DNA of 64,000 bases. Source: Eutypa lata. Taxonomy: Eukaryota > Ascomycota > Sordariomycetes > Xylariales > Diatrypaceae. This document shows, in pieces, positions 11,530 to 27,239 of this stretch. Where the stretch lies: contig JAKULF010000007.1 in assembly GCA_022661535.1 (NCBI GenBank), positions 2,852,001 to 2,916,000 on the forward strand, in the 5' to 3' direction. The notes beneath the pieces were generated by a model. That model did no database searches, was not told the origin of the DNA, and was given only the letters and a program-made list of their open reading frames with translations. Positions within the stretch are counted from its first letter, which is position 1. Every line of letters starts with the position of its first letter. Both the position numbers and the translations under genes were made by a program.

Positions 11530-12634
11530 TCACATTGCGGGGCTTCCCGTGATTCGCACAAACTCTTCCTCGGTGTGCTTCCATATTTTGTCTGCCGTTC
11601 CATCCTCGGCCAGCTCCTTCATCAGGGTCTGTACCCTCTCGCTAGTCCCTTCAGCTTCGTAGTCTATCGAGTAAACACCGCCGCCGGGCTTGCTGTCTGC
11701 TCCGACGGCGGTGCTGACCCCCTCGTCCAGAGCGACGCCATCGGCGTCTTCGAGCCCGCCACCACCACGTAGCGAGAAGCGGGCGCTAGTCGCAAAATAG
11801 GTCTGGCGCTCGCCCGTCTCATCGATGGGTATCTGTAGAAGCGCCATAATGGGCGTGAACACGATTTTCGCGATGGCAGGGCCGATGCCAGTAAGCTCGC
11901 GCGAAAGGCCCGTCTTGACAAACCCGGGTAGACATGTACGAAGGAGATCTCAGGGGCCTGCTTGGCGATAGCCTCAAGGGACAGCGTGATCATGGAGGTG
12001 ACGTGGCCTCGAAATGTGAAACCACCCAGCTTGTTAGCTTGCAAGTTGGCTGAGAAAACCGTGCCCTCTTTACCACCTGCAGCTACGGTGACAACACGGC
12101 GTAGAGACGTTGCCTGCCGAAGCTGCGGTAGCAGATTGACGATAAAGCGTGTCCTGGAATAGTACACAAGGGCGGTAGGGTAATTTAGACCCTCGTCGGT
12201 TTCTTCAAAAGTATAACGACTCAGAGAACGAATTCTACACTACATCGCGATGAAAGATATGTGTGGCTAACTATAGACTTACGTTTTCCGCTAATCAGCG
12301 TTCCGCTGCTCAGAAAGAGTAGATTGATGACTGACTCCTTGTTTTTGAGATAACGACAGGCCTCATCGACGTTCTTGAGAAGGCTGACATCGTACTTAAG
12401 ATAATGTTATTCGCCCTCTCGGTTTAGCTCCTTGAGCTCTACTTGGATACGGTTGCCCTCACTTTCCCGTCGTCCAAGGAAGTAAATTCGGGGTTGCCGC
12501 GCCCGCTTGACGAGCTGCTTCAGCGTCGTTTCCCCGATGCCGCTGGTTGCACCCACAAAGACGGCGACGAGACCGGCAGGCAAACCGGTCGCGATACAAG
12601 AGTTCGATTCGCGGATGGCTTGGAGGGAAACCAT
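11530..12634 (-). pseudogene. Short-chain dehydrogenase/reductase, inactivated
   Basis: A fungal NAD(P)-dependent SDR of the ~330-aa type often found beside secondary-metabolite genes. The N-terminus MVSLQAIRESNS and the dinucleotide-binding motif GATSGIGE (Gly-rich loop, near residue 28) are intact, as are LLFLSSGTLI, a splice (donor near 12285) into TDEGLNYPTALVYYSRTRF, and SFVHVYPG. Two lesions break it. At 12407-12409 a TAA stands between GE and HYLKYDVSLLKNVDEA, where homologues have a Tyr or similar; the frame is open on both sides. At about 11920-11922 one T is missing in a T run, so HVYPG shifts out of frame; inserting one base conceptually restores the continuation VKTGLSRELTGIG to a stop at 11530. 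The second could be a sequencing error in a homopolymer; the first is a substitution. The nearest intact gene is an FAD oxidoreductase on the opposite strand. Confidence 0.82.
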
Positions 12635-13080
12635 GTTGAAATGCGGAGGATTGGGCTAGGACCGTACTACGTAGATAGGTAATATACGCAGGGAACTAGA
12701 GAGACTGAGTGGAGAGGGTTAGTATAGGAGGTAGTTCATAGTGCGTCAGGCCGGCCCCACACCACTATACCGAGTACCGGAACTTGCTATCAGATAGGTA
12801 TGGTAGGCAAGGGAGCTTTAAGAACTTTGTTACTATAAACCCCTACCTACCCTAGATACTGAGTATAGAAGAGACATACAATTTGAATAGCACTTCCTCT
12901 CATACAAACACGGCTACGCTTACAGGATTCTTCAGTCATTACATACCCAGGTACAGCAACCAACCTACTTATCTAGACCCCCACTTCCCAAAGTGACTAA
13001 CAACGACCACAATCAGCTCACACCCATCTAGAGTAATTAGGTTCACAACCAATAGTTTGGCCCCTACAAAACCGCGCAAC

Positions 13081-15134
13081 ATGACACAGACGGACCTATT
13101 TCCAGGCCAGTCCGGCCTGCCGGTAGACAACCCGACCGAGTCGTACTGGCACAAGGAGCCGTCGGAGAAGCTGTTGGGCCACCGGACGACCGAGCAGGTG
13201 CCCCGCACCGCCGACGTCGTCATAGTGGGGAGCGGCATCACGGGGGCCTTTGCCGCCCACTTTCTGAAGGAGAGGCAGCCCGACCTGGAAATCGTGATGC
13301 TCGAGGCGCGGGAGGCTTGTTGGGGAGCTACCGGTAGGGTAAGTAGTCATTTTTCTTCTCGGTTGTTTGCTCGTTTTTGTCTTACCTGGAGCTCTCACTT
13401 GTGTTACTTGGCTTAGCACTTGACGTTGTCTTGAGATGTGTGAGGTAAGGTGAGATGAGGTGAGAAGAAGAAAAGAAGAAAAAAGAAGAAGAAAAGACAA
13501 AGAGAGGGCCATTTATACCTAGAGAGGTGAAACAGAAAAGAAGAGGATAGGGGTAATATTTTACACCACACCCCAACCATCCCCTTCTCTCTCCCTCCCA
13601 ACAAAACACTCAAAAACAACGCAGGATAAACTCTACCTATGTACAAACCAAAACCACCAAGTTTACCTACCCGGCTAACCACCCCCCCACCCCACAGAAC
13701 GGAGGCCACTGCCAGCCCGCCATGTACGCGGCAGCGCCGCACATCGCCTCCTTTGAGCTGCGCAACTACGCGTACCTCAAGACGCTGGTGGAGGCGTACT
13801 CGATCGCGTGCGACTGGCACAGCACGAGCGGCGTGCACGCCTTCTACAGCGCGCAGCTGTTCGGCGAGGTGCGGCGCGCCGTCGAGCGCCTCGCCGACAC
13901 GTACCCGGACCTCGCGGCCAACGTCGAGCTCGTCACCAAAATGACCGGCGGCGGTGGCGGTGGCGGTGGCGATGGTAACGGTAATGGTGACAGGCATAGC
14001 GACGTGAAGTGGCTGCTCGAGCAGGAGCGCCGCGAGACCACCCTCGACGGGCTCCGCGTCGGGAGTGCCGAGGGCGCCGTCCTCCAGTGGCATGCTGCTA
14101 GCCTTTGGCCGTACAAGCTCGTCGCTTTCGTGCTGGAGCGGCTGCTTGCCGCGGGGAAGTTCAATCTGCAGACTAAGACGCCCGCTACGGGGCTTTCTTC
14201 CTCCCCCTCCCCGTCGTTAGGAGCGCATAGTGGTGGTGATGAAAAGCAAACAACGCTATGGACAGTCCACACGCCCCGGGGCTCCATCACGGCTCCGCGC
14301 GTGCTCCTCGCCACCAACGCCTACACGTCGCACCTACTGCCGCAGTTCGCCGACCTAATCGTGCCCGTAAGGGGACAGGTATCTGCGCTCAAGCCACCTC
14401 CACCACCATCATCATCATCATTATCATCATCATCAGAACAAAGTCCAAAACAACCACCGCTAGATATAACGCATACGTTCGTCATGGCCGGCGAGCCGGA
14501 CGACCCCTACACGCGAGACGACTACCTGATCCAGCGACCGCCACCGGCCGCCGAGCTCGTGTTCGGGGGAGGCAGGAAGCACGCGCGGGGCCGCGGCGTC
14601 GGGGTCTGGGACGATGGGGGCATCGACGAGCCCGTGGCGTGGTATCTGAGGGGCGAGTTGGGGAGTGCGATGGATTTGTCGCATCGGTCCTCTGCTACTG
14701 CTCCTCCTCCTCCTTCTTCTTCTTCAAAATCCGAAGCAACGGCAGAAGGAAAGGCAGCAAAGAAACAAGACCTGGAACCGACGCACGAATGGACGGGCAT
14801 CATGGGGTACTCGCGAGACGGCCACCCCTGGGTAGGCGACGTGCCGGCGTCGCTGGGTGGGGGCGCTGGCCTGACCATCTGTGCTGGGTATACGGGCCAC
14901 GGGATGCCGAATGCGGTGTTGAGCGCTAAGGCGGCCGTGCAGCTCTTGTTGGCGTCTACGTCTGCCGGGGGGGGCGGAGATGCGGGGGCGGAGGAAGAGG
15001 AAGAAGAAATTGACATCCCGCCCGAGTACCTTGTCACCGAGGAACGGGTAGCGGTGGCAAGGCTTAGAGACGAGGTTGATGTTGTGGATGCGAAGGGGAG
15101 CTTGTTCATGGAGTGGGGGGATATGAGAGTGTGA
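13081..15134 (+). CDS. FAD-dependent oxidoreductase (DAO / glycine oxidase-like fold)
   Basis: Predicted 564 aa in two exons, 13081-13338 and 13698-15134, joined in phase 0 by a long 359-nt intron. The start is the first ATG (MTQTDLFPGQSGLP). Residues 45-75 form the Rossmann FAD-binding site, VVIVGSGITGAFAAHFL, followed by an acidic ribose-binding region (MLEARE) and the splice at CWGATGR/NGGHCQPA, a conserved FAD-contact loop of the family. Near the C-terminus GIMGYSRDGHPWVGDVP and TICAGYTGHGMPNA complete the FAD site. The substrate is probably an amine or amino acid, not deducible. Three low-complexity inserts are unusual: Gly-rich around residue 165, Pro/Ser (encoded by CATCATCAT-type repeats) around 320, and Pro/Ser/Lys around 420. 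They probably form surface loops that grew by microsatellite slippage. It could be mitochondrial or peroxisomal; no clear signal is seen. Confidence 0.85.
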
Positions 15135-16703
15135 GGTGGTATGGTGTGTGATTGGATTTCGTTAGAATAGGGGGTGGGGAGTGAGAAGGAGGGGGGTTGT
15201 AGTTAGACCATTGGTGGAGGGAATTTAGGGGTCAACAGTATATACTTGGATGATGCTCCATAGATGTAAATCAAAGTTACTTTGTCAACATACACCATAC
15301 CATATTCATTCATATATACCTCAAGTAAAGCAAAGGTTTAAAACACCACTCACAGCTGAAGTTTCTCAGTCTCAAATTAGGTAGTCCGTACAGATAGCGC
15401 AAGTATATACACAAGACAGTAAGTAGTATAGTATTGCAGACGTCTCATCTCTTCCACTCTCCTCACTTCAGTTCAATTCTCTTCTCTCCTATCTACATAT
15501 ACTACCACTACCCATTATGCATAACAAACGCTGTATCAAGTTTTCAAATTTGGAAAAGCGAGCCTCCCAACCATCCAAGGCCGGCCAGCCGGCTGGTACA
15601 CATAGATTCCCCATCCCTTCCTTTAGTCAGAACCTCTGACCAAATCATAATAAAACAAAAGAGAAAAGGAAAGAAACAAGACATAATGAGAGAGAGAGAA
15701 AGAGGGTAAACCCTCCTGTCTTTTCTTTCTCTCCCATGCCATCCATCCAGCCATTCCTGTTTCTAGATATGCATCACCCTTTCACTCATTCCCCTTCCTT
15801 TCTTCCTCCTTACTCACTTGTTCATCTGCTGCTGCTGCTGCTCTATTCATTCTTCGATTTCGTTCGTTCTTTCGTTCGATTCATTCATCCATCGTTCATC
15901 CTTCATTTCGTAATAATGATGATCCCGCCGGGGTATAACCTAACTAGAAGCTTGTAGTAACACAGAAATAGACGGAACTCCAATGTCTCTTTTTGCAAAT
16001 TCCCTTTCCTTTCTCCCCTATTTCCCTCTTCTCCCGACCAACTAAACTAGCCTTATGGGGCCAGATATGATAAACCCCAACAAGAACCTGAAGTAGGTGG
16101 ATTACATACAGCCTCTCCCCTCTTCCCTTCTCATCCGTCTCCCTAGCCAACCATTTATCCGTTTCATACACATTGATAAAATACCATATGCCATTATCGT
16201 TATTTCTCCCTGAGCCCAATCCGTTCCTGAGTTCTCTCGAATCTCCTAGTTTCCGGTTCCTGTATACATGCATAAGTGTGTTTGTGTGTCTTTACTGCCA
16301 TCGTTCCCAGTGATCTCGCTCTAGTAAAAGTCGTTATCGTTCGTTACTTTGTTTCATTCTGAAGTGTGCCCTTGCATGCCAACAAGTCAAGCCGAGCCAA
16401 AAAAGGTTCATAGAATAATACGTTGGGAGAGGAGGGGTTTCCTGGATGTTGCCGGAAAATAGTGATGAAAAAATGAACATGTGCAAGAGTAAATGCAAAA
16501 TAAAACAAAAAAGGAGTAGCCAGATGCCCTGAGGTAGGATTTAGAGTACGTTAGGCTTGTAGTTATCCTTGCTAGGAAGAGCTAGGAGGAAGCTGGGCGA
16601 AAATAGTGCTAAGAACCGGTGAGGCACTTGTGAGCTCGAGGGGAATGTGGGATATGGGGCGGACGCTTGGGACATGCCAAGGCAAAACATTTAGCAGATG
16701 CGA
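15135..16703. other. Convergent spacer between FAD oxidoreductase and SNF1
   Basis: Holds the 3' ends of both genes. Pyrimidine-rich tracts and a short GCTGCTGCT run lie near 15830; no credible gene. Confidence 0.45.
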
Positions 16704-19374
<2,671 letters not shown>

Positions 19375-20959
19375 ATTGTTGAGCTGGACCCTATGATGCG
19401 CAATGGTAGGTGAATAAGGTGCATAACCTAACGATGGTCAAGAGAGAGGGGGGTGAAAGTTGAAGGTTGAGGTCGTCATGAGAGCCCATCCAGCCGGGAG
19501 AAAGTAGAGTTCGGGTAGAGTAACTAATTCTAGTTTATGTAGGTACCATCAATACCAAGTACTGTCAGGGTAAGTACCGAATTGTATTAGACAATATAAC
19601 GGTGTAGGCTAGTATCCAGAAAAGTACCTGTGGTGGGTATTTACAATATTGTAGGTACTTTAAGCCCCAAGGTTAGAGGGGTTGCTAGGGAGCATTAGAC
19701 GGACATTAGACTGGTGCTAGGGGTCTTTAGAGGGGGCTGGAGGGGTTAATCATGGTAGCCATGCTCCACGGGGTCTTGTCAAGGGATGGTGGGATAGTTT
19801 TAGCTTTTAGTTAAATCTTTAAAAGCCTAACAGCATCATTCCACTGAATATTAGTTATTGCTATTACAGCATTAATCATCATCTTCCTTCTTTCAACTAC
19901 AAACAAAGAGATCTCACTATCTGTATTCGATTTCTGGTTTGCTTCTTCGAGACACCTAGTGCTAAGATTCACATGTAAGTAAGTCGTATCAGGTCCACCC
20001 TTGGCGACGGTAATGTCTAACAGATGGATCAAGTCCCACCCCCTCTAACCAATGAGTGCTATTCCATGACGGCCACCCCACGATACCTTGGAGGGTTTTG
20101 TGTCACTTCGATTAAAGAATTCTGAGCGTACAATGGACAATGGACAATGACGTGGGTTCATTGTCTCACTATTCCTATTGGCTGGCAGTGGTGTGTCTCG
20201 TTTTATCCTTTCATCATTAACGGTATCACGTACGTATAAGCATATCATCCCCAATTAAGAAATTAGGAATCCGTATAATTTTGTATAACAGGGAGAAAGT
20301 AAGCTGGTAAGTCACAAAAGAGCCTCAATGTTCGTTGGCGATACCTAGATCAACTAAGCTCCGGATCTATCGGCATGTGTTCCGGAGGTCCTATACGAGG
20401 TTTCAAAAGAACAAGATGCAAAGCCAACTACCTAGCATTGGTATAGCAATGGGTGGGAAAGTGCATGCAGAGCGACCCTGATCTGCCTGATATGACGGGG
20501 TAATGCGTTGTCGTCAATAATGTAAACCCCACATGAAAACGCATATACCGAGCCAGCTCAGTCTTGTTCTGTATGATGACTATAGCATCAGTATATCCTA
20601 TCCATTCGCATACAGACATAGATACTTAGCTGAAGGTCTTACGTTATTTCTTTATAATATCTAACAATATTGAGTCACAATATTTACCACATGATGTTAT
20701 CGAAAAGGGTGGCCGGTGGAGTCTACTAAACCCTTCAGCACTATGCTTGGGACGTATCACAATATTCCCTTACAACAGCATAACATGTACGGCATCTAGT
20801 CTCAAGTCCCGCCAGCCTCAGACTGCATACTTGAAGTGCGAATTGTACGGGACCTTTCGAATCAAATCTAAGGAGAGTAGATCCGGAGATGCACGTCCTA
20901 GTCTATACCTGTGTGTGTGTGAAGTAAATCATTTGACAATGAATTCTGAACACCTCGCA
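19375..20959. other. SNF1 promoter side and intergenic spacer
   Basis: AT-rich, with repeated short TAGGTACC-type motifs around 19540-19660 and a G/T-rich block of AGGGG repeats around 19670-19750. No gene supported. Confidence 0.4.
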
Positions 20960-21577
20960 TTACTCTACAAACTGAACAGTCAAAGGCTTAGTATCAAGAT
21001 GCATCTGTAGCCAGACGTATGTATTCCTGTCACCATCCCTACGATCCTTCCAAGAATCGTAAGGCAACACTACATCTGGAGGGGGCGGTCCAGGATTTTG
21101 CACGCCATTCAACCTAGGGTCCACCATGTTGACGAGCCTCTTGTCTTTGAGGTTTCCTTCCAAGTCACCCCAATTCCACCAAGTCGTGTGTAGGCGATAT
21201 CGGCCCCGGGACCAGGTCATATTGTACTCCTCGCCCGGTTCCGGCCGCCAATCAGAATTCCCTTCTGACCGGCCAACGTCATGACCACCAAGTAAATCCT
21301 TCCATTTGATCTCCCGCCGCACCGTCAACCCATCCTCGCCGGGCGGGATCGTAACAAAGGGGAGCACGGTCTTCCAATCATCAGCGTCCGGTTGCACCAG
21401 ATGGAGGTAGTGCGAGTAGCCCAGCGGGTCACCCAGGAGACGGTGGTCGCGGCTCTTGGACGTTAGCACGATGTTGTTCCGGGCTTCGCCAACAAGTATC
21501 GAAAACCCGGAGTACAAGGTGAAAGGCCTCGGCGGTCCGATCGCCCAGCTCTGCTTGACGTTGGCGGTTATCGTCAT
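20960..21577 (-). CDS. Fungal hypothetical protein (beta-rich), 5' end uncertain
   Basis: A 205-codon frame from MTITANVKQSW to TVQFVE. It resembles a common unnamed fungal family in which short beta strands precede a motif of the type FTLYSGFSILVGEARNN, a ligand-like proline/glycine turn (VTIPPGEDGLTV) and a Tyr/Arg/Trp-rich strand (GRYRLHTTWWNWGD). No signal peptide or membrane segment is seen. The same frame stays open upstream to about 21733 without an ATG (RTELQAVLRWSLQDVTPN), so the true start may lie further up. In a neighbouring frame an ATG at 21798 begins MNKLYHDGDYQTPRGILEDK and would need a one-base shift near 21730 to join. The gene is either 5'-incomplete in my model or decayed at its 5' end. 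Function unknown. Confidence 0.5.
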   Translation of the reverse strand: MTITANVKQSWAIGPPRPFTLYSGFSILVGEARNNIVLTSKSRDHRLLGDPLGYSHYLHLVQPDADDWKTVLPFVTIPPGEDGLTVRREIKWKDLLGGHDVGRSEGNSDWRPEPGEEYNMTWSRGRYRLHTTWWNWGDLEGNLKDKRLVNMVDPRLNGVQNPGPPPPDVVLPYDSWKDRRDGDRNTYVWLQMHLDTKPLTVQFVE

Positions 21578-21798
21578 CGCTGTAGACTCCGGGTCTGCCG
21601 CTCCCGAGAGAGATATCCGATTTGGTGTGACGTCTTGAAGCGACCATCGAAGAACTGCTTGAAGTTCCGTCCTATAAATGTTTAGTGAATAACCCTTGTC
21701 ACGGAGAAAAACTTCATTGTGACAAACCAGTTTTCACGCTTGTCTTCGAGTATGCCCCTAGGGGTTTGGTAATCCCCATCGTGGTATAGTTTATTCAT

Positions 21799-24700
21799 AA
21801 CGATATCCGTTCGTTGATATGTGTGTGGGTACGATGTTCAGTTACCGTGCTACTCTTGTTGATTGATGTTGTAGAAGTTGTGTAGGGCGTTTAAATCTGC
21901 AGAACATCGAAATGTCTAGGCACTAAGTAGAATGACTCATTAGGTTAGCAACATGGATATTTCCGATTGACAAGCAATGTTGCTATTGGTCTAGAATAAC
22001 ACATAGCTATCAAGGCTATATACAGGATACTCCTGCCATAAAAAGCACCACTAGGTAACATACGGGACACTGTCTTGCTCGGCTCGATGAAATTTGCTGT
22101 TTTATTATTAGTAGAGTAACCGCATAGATCTCAGATTAAATCTAGATATAGCAAGCAATTCAAATACAATTGCAATTATAACGTCATAATGCAAGTAACA
22201 TCTCTACATAGATCCTGTAAAGAGATAGACCCGATGACCTTGAACTTGCTTGTAGTGTTTGCTTGTTTTACACCCTTCTCACAATTGTAAACTTTTAACA
22301 TTATCAATATGTATATATATCGGTGTAACGACCTCGGAAGGCGACCTTCTGTCGATCTACGATGGGACAAAACAGACCAGAGGCTGGGTGGGGTGGTCAA
22401 ACAGAGTACTGTCTAAAAGGAAAGTATATAAGATGGTCTCAAGTCCGACTTCGAAACCTTCAAAAGACTGTCCAAATAAAAACAAGCATTAGACTCCATT
22501 TTGCTCGATATTATTTAGAGTCTCTAATTACTTAATCGGTAGGAAAGGTCTACGAAAGGAAAATAAGTCCTGCTCGTGGAAGCGGATAGGAGGCTCACTG
22601 TAAAAAGGGCAGTCAAGCCTAAAGGGTCCCCTTTGGCATTTCTTGATGTTATTTCGACTGCTTAGTGAGCTGGGCCTCTCTGAGCAGTAGAAGCTCTTTG
22701 AGGTTGATATTCCGCTTATTTACATGTATCAGGCTTTCCTCCTAACGTTAGTCTTTCTTACCTGCTTGCCCCCTTCACCTTAGTTGCAATAATCACGAAA
22801 GTATCATATAATAATAGCAAGTTACGACTCCTTAAAGATTCACACAAGATTATGTATAGTTGGCGTGTTAAACAACGCAACATTTTATGGAATAATTTGC
22901 GTACGGTGTGAGCTCTAGAATATAAGTAAATCAAAACTGTCCAATTATCATAACTTCCTATCGCAAAAACGACGCCGCTTATTGCCTTGTCGAAAATAAG
23001 CTATATATGCTGCAACACTTCCACTCTCGATGTATGCGGTCATCACGGCAAGTTCAAGTCCCAGAAAACTTAACGCGTAGATCTACTTCACTTAGACCCC
23101 TGGTGTGTAGTAGTGTCGTCTGGCATGGTAGGGAGACGCAGCCTGTCTATGCCCCCGTATATACTTCATATATGGTGGTTTGATGTGGTATTAAACCGGG
23201 AATCGCGAATGCCATGTACTATACCTACCAGCCAAGTCATTACAAAGGAGGGAATTGGCCCCCTGGGGGGGAATGTTCAGATAAAGCATGCCAACTTCTA
23301 GCTATTCAAGCATGGGTGGCCTATGGAAGGAAGAAACGAACTTGGTGGCTGGCAAATAGACATGGTAGGGGGTGTCATTTCTTTAGCTGGGCTATGGTAA
23401 ACATAGGGGAGTATACTAGACTTTTTGTATAATCCATTTTCAATGGGGGTCGTATTTTTTCGAGATGCCCTTCATCAGAATTGCTTGATCCCAGAGTTTT
23501 GTAGCAGCCTCGAGTCATAGAATGAAGTATTTAAGTAGCTGGAATCATATAACCTTACATTTTGATAAGAGCGGTATGATATAATCTATTATATTCAGAT
23601 GTAGATGACCTCACACCTGTCTTTTTCATGACGATTCAGTGACAAACGAAACAAAACTTGACGGTCATGATAGTATATGAAGTTATGCGTGATGCCACCT
23701 CGGATGAAACCTGGAAATAGCCTTCCTAGAGGACCATCATATAGTGTAGCGTATATATTGACATCTTATCATCTTCATGTTTTCTTGTCCTGGATATATG
23801 ATAGCTCTGCTACTTAAGCACTTACGGTCCAAACTCAAGGGCGCGAATCACGATGATGACAGTAAATTGGGAGGATGTAGTCTCCTAACTCTGGAGAAGC
23901 CCCCTCATGACTGCGATTCTGGAAGGACTCCGTATCAGCGTCCGATAGTCGATGCCATATCCTATGTGTCGTCACTGGTCGCAACATCTTCTTCGAGAAG
24001 TGGCATGTTTCCTTCTATATGCACACCCGAAATGAACAAAGCAAGGATGGGATGCATGGTCCTTTTGTTATGCGTATAACAATGCGCTTCGGGGTGCAGG
24101 ATGTAAATGGGGTTTCCTGACTGTGGTCTATAATCCCAACTACCTATTGTTTCGCACGTGATCTTAAAGTTTGGTAAGGGACAATACGAGAAAGAAGACG
24201 ATGATGACTGGCTTTCATTCTCGGACTAGCCGCGTATCAGTAGAGTTTAGCATCGCTGCTTCAGCTTTAGCTTAGCGGTCTGACTGCAAATCCGACAATA
24301 CATTGACTCTTATTCATTCGAGATGTACTAGTGCTGACGTCAATATTAGTACGTGATGTTTGAATAGGAAGAAGGTATTCATCTCAAATTAATATGGTAT
24401 ATGCTGCTATGATGGAGGTTTGTGGGCTCTAACTAAACGAGAAAATGTTGTGTCATGATGCAGAGTAGATGATACAAGACCTAAGCCACACGCTAATAAG
24501 CAAACTGAAATGTAACTGAAAGAGAATTTGAAAAGGGGTTTGCAGAAATGTGGCCAACAGGAAAATCGCGCTTGGCGGTTAGTATGTAAAATGTAATAAA
24601 ATGCCGAGTGGAAACTGGGCAACAGGTGCAACCTCCATACGGGCGATATAGGGATAAGTTCTAGTTCGTTCGCCCGTTTAGCTGGATTCCCAATGGCCTC

Positions 24701-26328
24701 TTCGTGGCGATATTGCCGAATAGTGTTTGGCTGAGGGGAAAGTCGGCTTTATTGATGCGACCGAATTGAAATGGACGGATGATAGTTAGTGGATTGTTGT
24801 GATGGTCATGCTTATGATCATCAGCTGCGGGACCAAGTTAGGTCAGAGGATTCTTCCTTGTCACGCCTGAGTCGTACTTGATTTAATACAACCTGGTTAG
24901 ATACCTACGCCTACCATACCTCGAGGTATGTAGGAAAGATCCGGAGTTGAAGTACTACCCTGCTACCTAACGTTAGAGGGACATCGATGCATTATTTTTT
25001 ATTCACTCTCCCTCTCCGGGCGGAAACAAACATTCATACTAGCTTCGTTTTGGTCACCTTTTCAGGAAAAAGAAGAATCATCGTTCTTATATTTTTTTAG
25101 GAGTAATGCACTAACTGATTTCGGTGAGGAAATTAATTGCCAGGTTAATTGATGTTGGTAATCTAGTGTAGTAAGTACTAACATACTTAGATGATGGTGA
25201 TGATGATGAGACATGAAAACTCGTCAATTTGGGATCTCCGCAAACGGACTTAACCATTTCTTCTTTTTTGAATTTTAGCCGTGGTTATTGGAGGTTATTC
25301 TCAGATACATTATCACCGGGTACAATGAAATGTATGATATATTGGCGGAATAGAAATGTATCCCCGTTTAGCGCCTCGATCCATGATACAACATACCGCG
25401 TACATGTAACATTATGCTGTCAACTGGTTAGATAGAAAGGCTCTGCACGTGACAATGAAACAGTACATAAATAAAGTATCAACTTACATATTGTCAATAG
25501 TAGGCCAGGCCACATAAGGTAAGAACCAACTGGACCTGACTACGGGCAACATTTGAATGCAGGGGTGTACCAGGGTAATGTACAATAGTATGTACGTACC
25601 ACCCAAGACCCAGACCGGGGGCCACTACTGGAACTCAACACGCACCACTCTTTTTTCGCGAAGTAGAGTAGAATCTTGACACCCAGCATTGAGCCAAAGC
25701 GAGCAACCATGAGCAATCCCGCCGCCGTTTATTGTGCACTGCTCCCAAAAATGAGGAAAATGAGACCAAAGCCCCAAACTTACCAAAGAAACCAGCAAAA
25801 TGGCATGGCTACCAGGCTCCCCCCATAATAATAATCACTTTTCCTTTCCTTCATCAACTTTATCATCAACTCCATCACCATCATCATCGACTTGAAAATA
25901 CTTGCATTCTGCTACTATCACCACCACCCCCAAACCCTATCACCTATCACCTAGGCACTAATCATCCATCAACCCCCGTCTTTTCCCATAATACAATCAG
26001 TACCTACCGAAACCATCACCATCACCACTACCAGCGCTGCACCAATACACGCGCACGCATCCTACATTAGCACACACAGCCCGCCCTGCTTATCGCCGAA
26101 ACTCAGTTTCGCACCACGCCTGACAGGGAATCTAATAGAACCTGAACTCCCGAACGTCCTTTTGCTGGCCTGATCACCTTGACAAAAATTTTCACCTCCT
26201 TAGCCAACACAACAGTGCACCATCAGACCGAAGATTAACAAAGAACAAAGGTCATCGCGACTTCTTCTTCTCTACCTTCATTCTGTCTACCATAGTTGAC
26301 ACACTTTATTTCATTACACCAAGTTACG
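21799..26328. other. Gene-poor stretch of ~4.5 kb
   Basis: No frame of convincing length or family similarity on either strand. Small frames (e.g. 23777-24079 +, 25732-26070 +) look like chance. From about 25640 to 26328 the plus strand becomes C/T- and CAT-rich, as in long pyrimidine-rich 5' leaders of fungal genes, and probably belongs to the promoter and leader of the Ies4-like gene. Confidence 0.45.
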
Positions 26329-27239
26329 ATGCCTTCTACTAGTAAGACGTCTACTCCTGCGAAGGAGAAGGACCGACGGAAGTCTTCCGGGAAGACAAAC
26401 AGCAACATCGTTACCTTGCGAGTGACTTCAATCAACTTACGACGTATCATCGATCCTTCGTCTATTAAGGAGGAATCGCCCGTGAAAGAGTCACCCGGCA
26501 CATCCGCGACGCTGCCTAACGAGGCTGTAGCGACCGCGTCAAATGGCGACAATGCCTCGGAATCTAATGCTGGAACACCCGCTCCCAGCGGCACGCCATC
26601 CCAAGTGCCCATGGGCCCACCAACCGAGGCTCCCAAGAAGAAAGGTGTAAAGCGAAGTGCCGCCGCTGCCAATGGTGGTGACCCGATGGCCAAGATCAGG
26701 GGCAAGCCAGGCCCGAAGAAGAAGCCTAGATTGTAAGCATACCTGTCTCTTTCATTTCTTACATAACACACAGCAAAGAATGCCCGTCAAGATCCAAGTT
26801 TGTTCATGCTTATATGCTAATTGTCTCGAATAGGGAGGACGGAACTATCGACCCCAGTGGGCGCCAGAATGGTGGCACATACCACAAGCTGGGCCCGAAA
26901 GCCAACCAAGGTGCTATCAACGCTGGGCTGCGCGCACTTGATCGATCAGGAGCCCCCTGCCGTAAATGGGCCAAAGGTGGTTTCCGAGTCAAGAGTTTCA
27001 CTGGCGTTGTATGGGAGATTCCTCGCTGGACGGCTCCCCCGAAACCGAAGCCCGAAGCCACTTCTGAGGACTCGGCTGCCGCGTCTGCTGAGAGTAGCAA
27101 TAAGGAGAACCATAAGGAGGGTAGCCAGATGAAGAGTGAGAACAGTGGGAGCCAGGTAGAGGGCGAACAACCTACTAGCATCGCGCCGAGTGTGAATGCT
27201 AGCTCGCCGGCTCCTATGCCAGTCGCTGCCGCCTCGTAG
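26329..27239 (+). CDS. IES4: INO80 chromatin-remodelling complex subunit Ies4-like
   Basis: Predicted 269 aa in two exons (26329-26732, 26834-27239) joined within a Leu codon. It begins MPSTSKTSTPAKEKDRRKS and has LRVTSINLRRIIDP near residue 30. The middle is low-complexity Ser/Pro/Ala, followed by the family's diagnostic block around residues 100-180: MGPPTEAPKKKGVKRS, RGKPGPKKKPRL, then HKLGPKANQGAINAGLRALD, CRKWAKGGFRVKSFTGVVWE. These two blocks are the core of the fungal Ies4 family (formerly an unnamed domain family). The Lys-rich segments include an AT-hook-like RGKPGPKKKP and probable nuclear localisation signals. Expected role: accessory nuclear subunit of INO80. The C-terminal 70 residues are Ser/Glu-rich and disordered. 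Confidence 0.8.

Noticed and set aside
25732..26070. 112-codon frame before the Ies4-like gene
   Set aside because: His/Pro/Thr runs from CAT/CAC repeats in a pyrimidine-rich leader.
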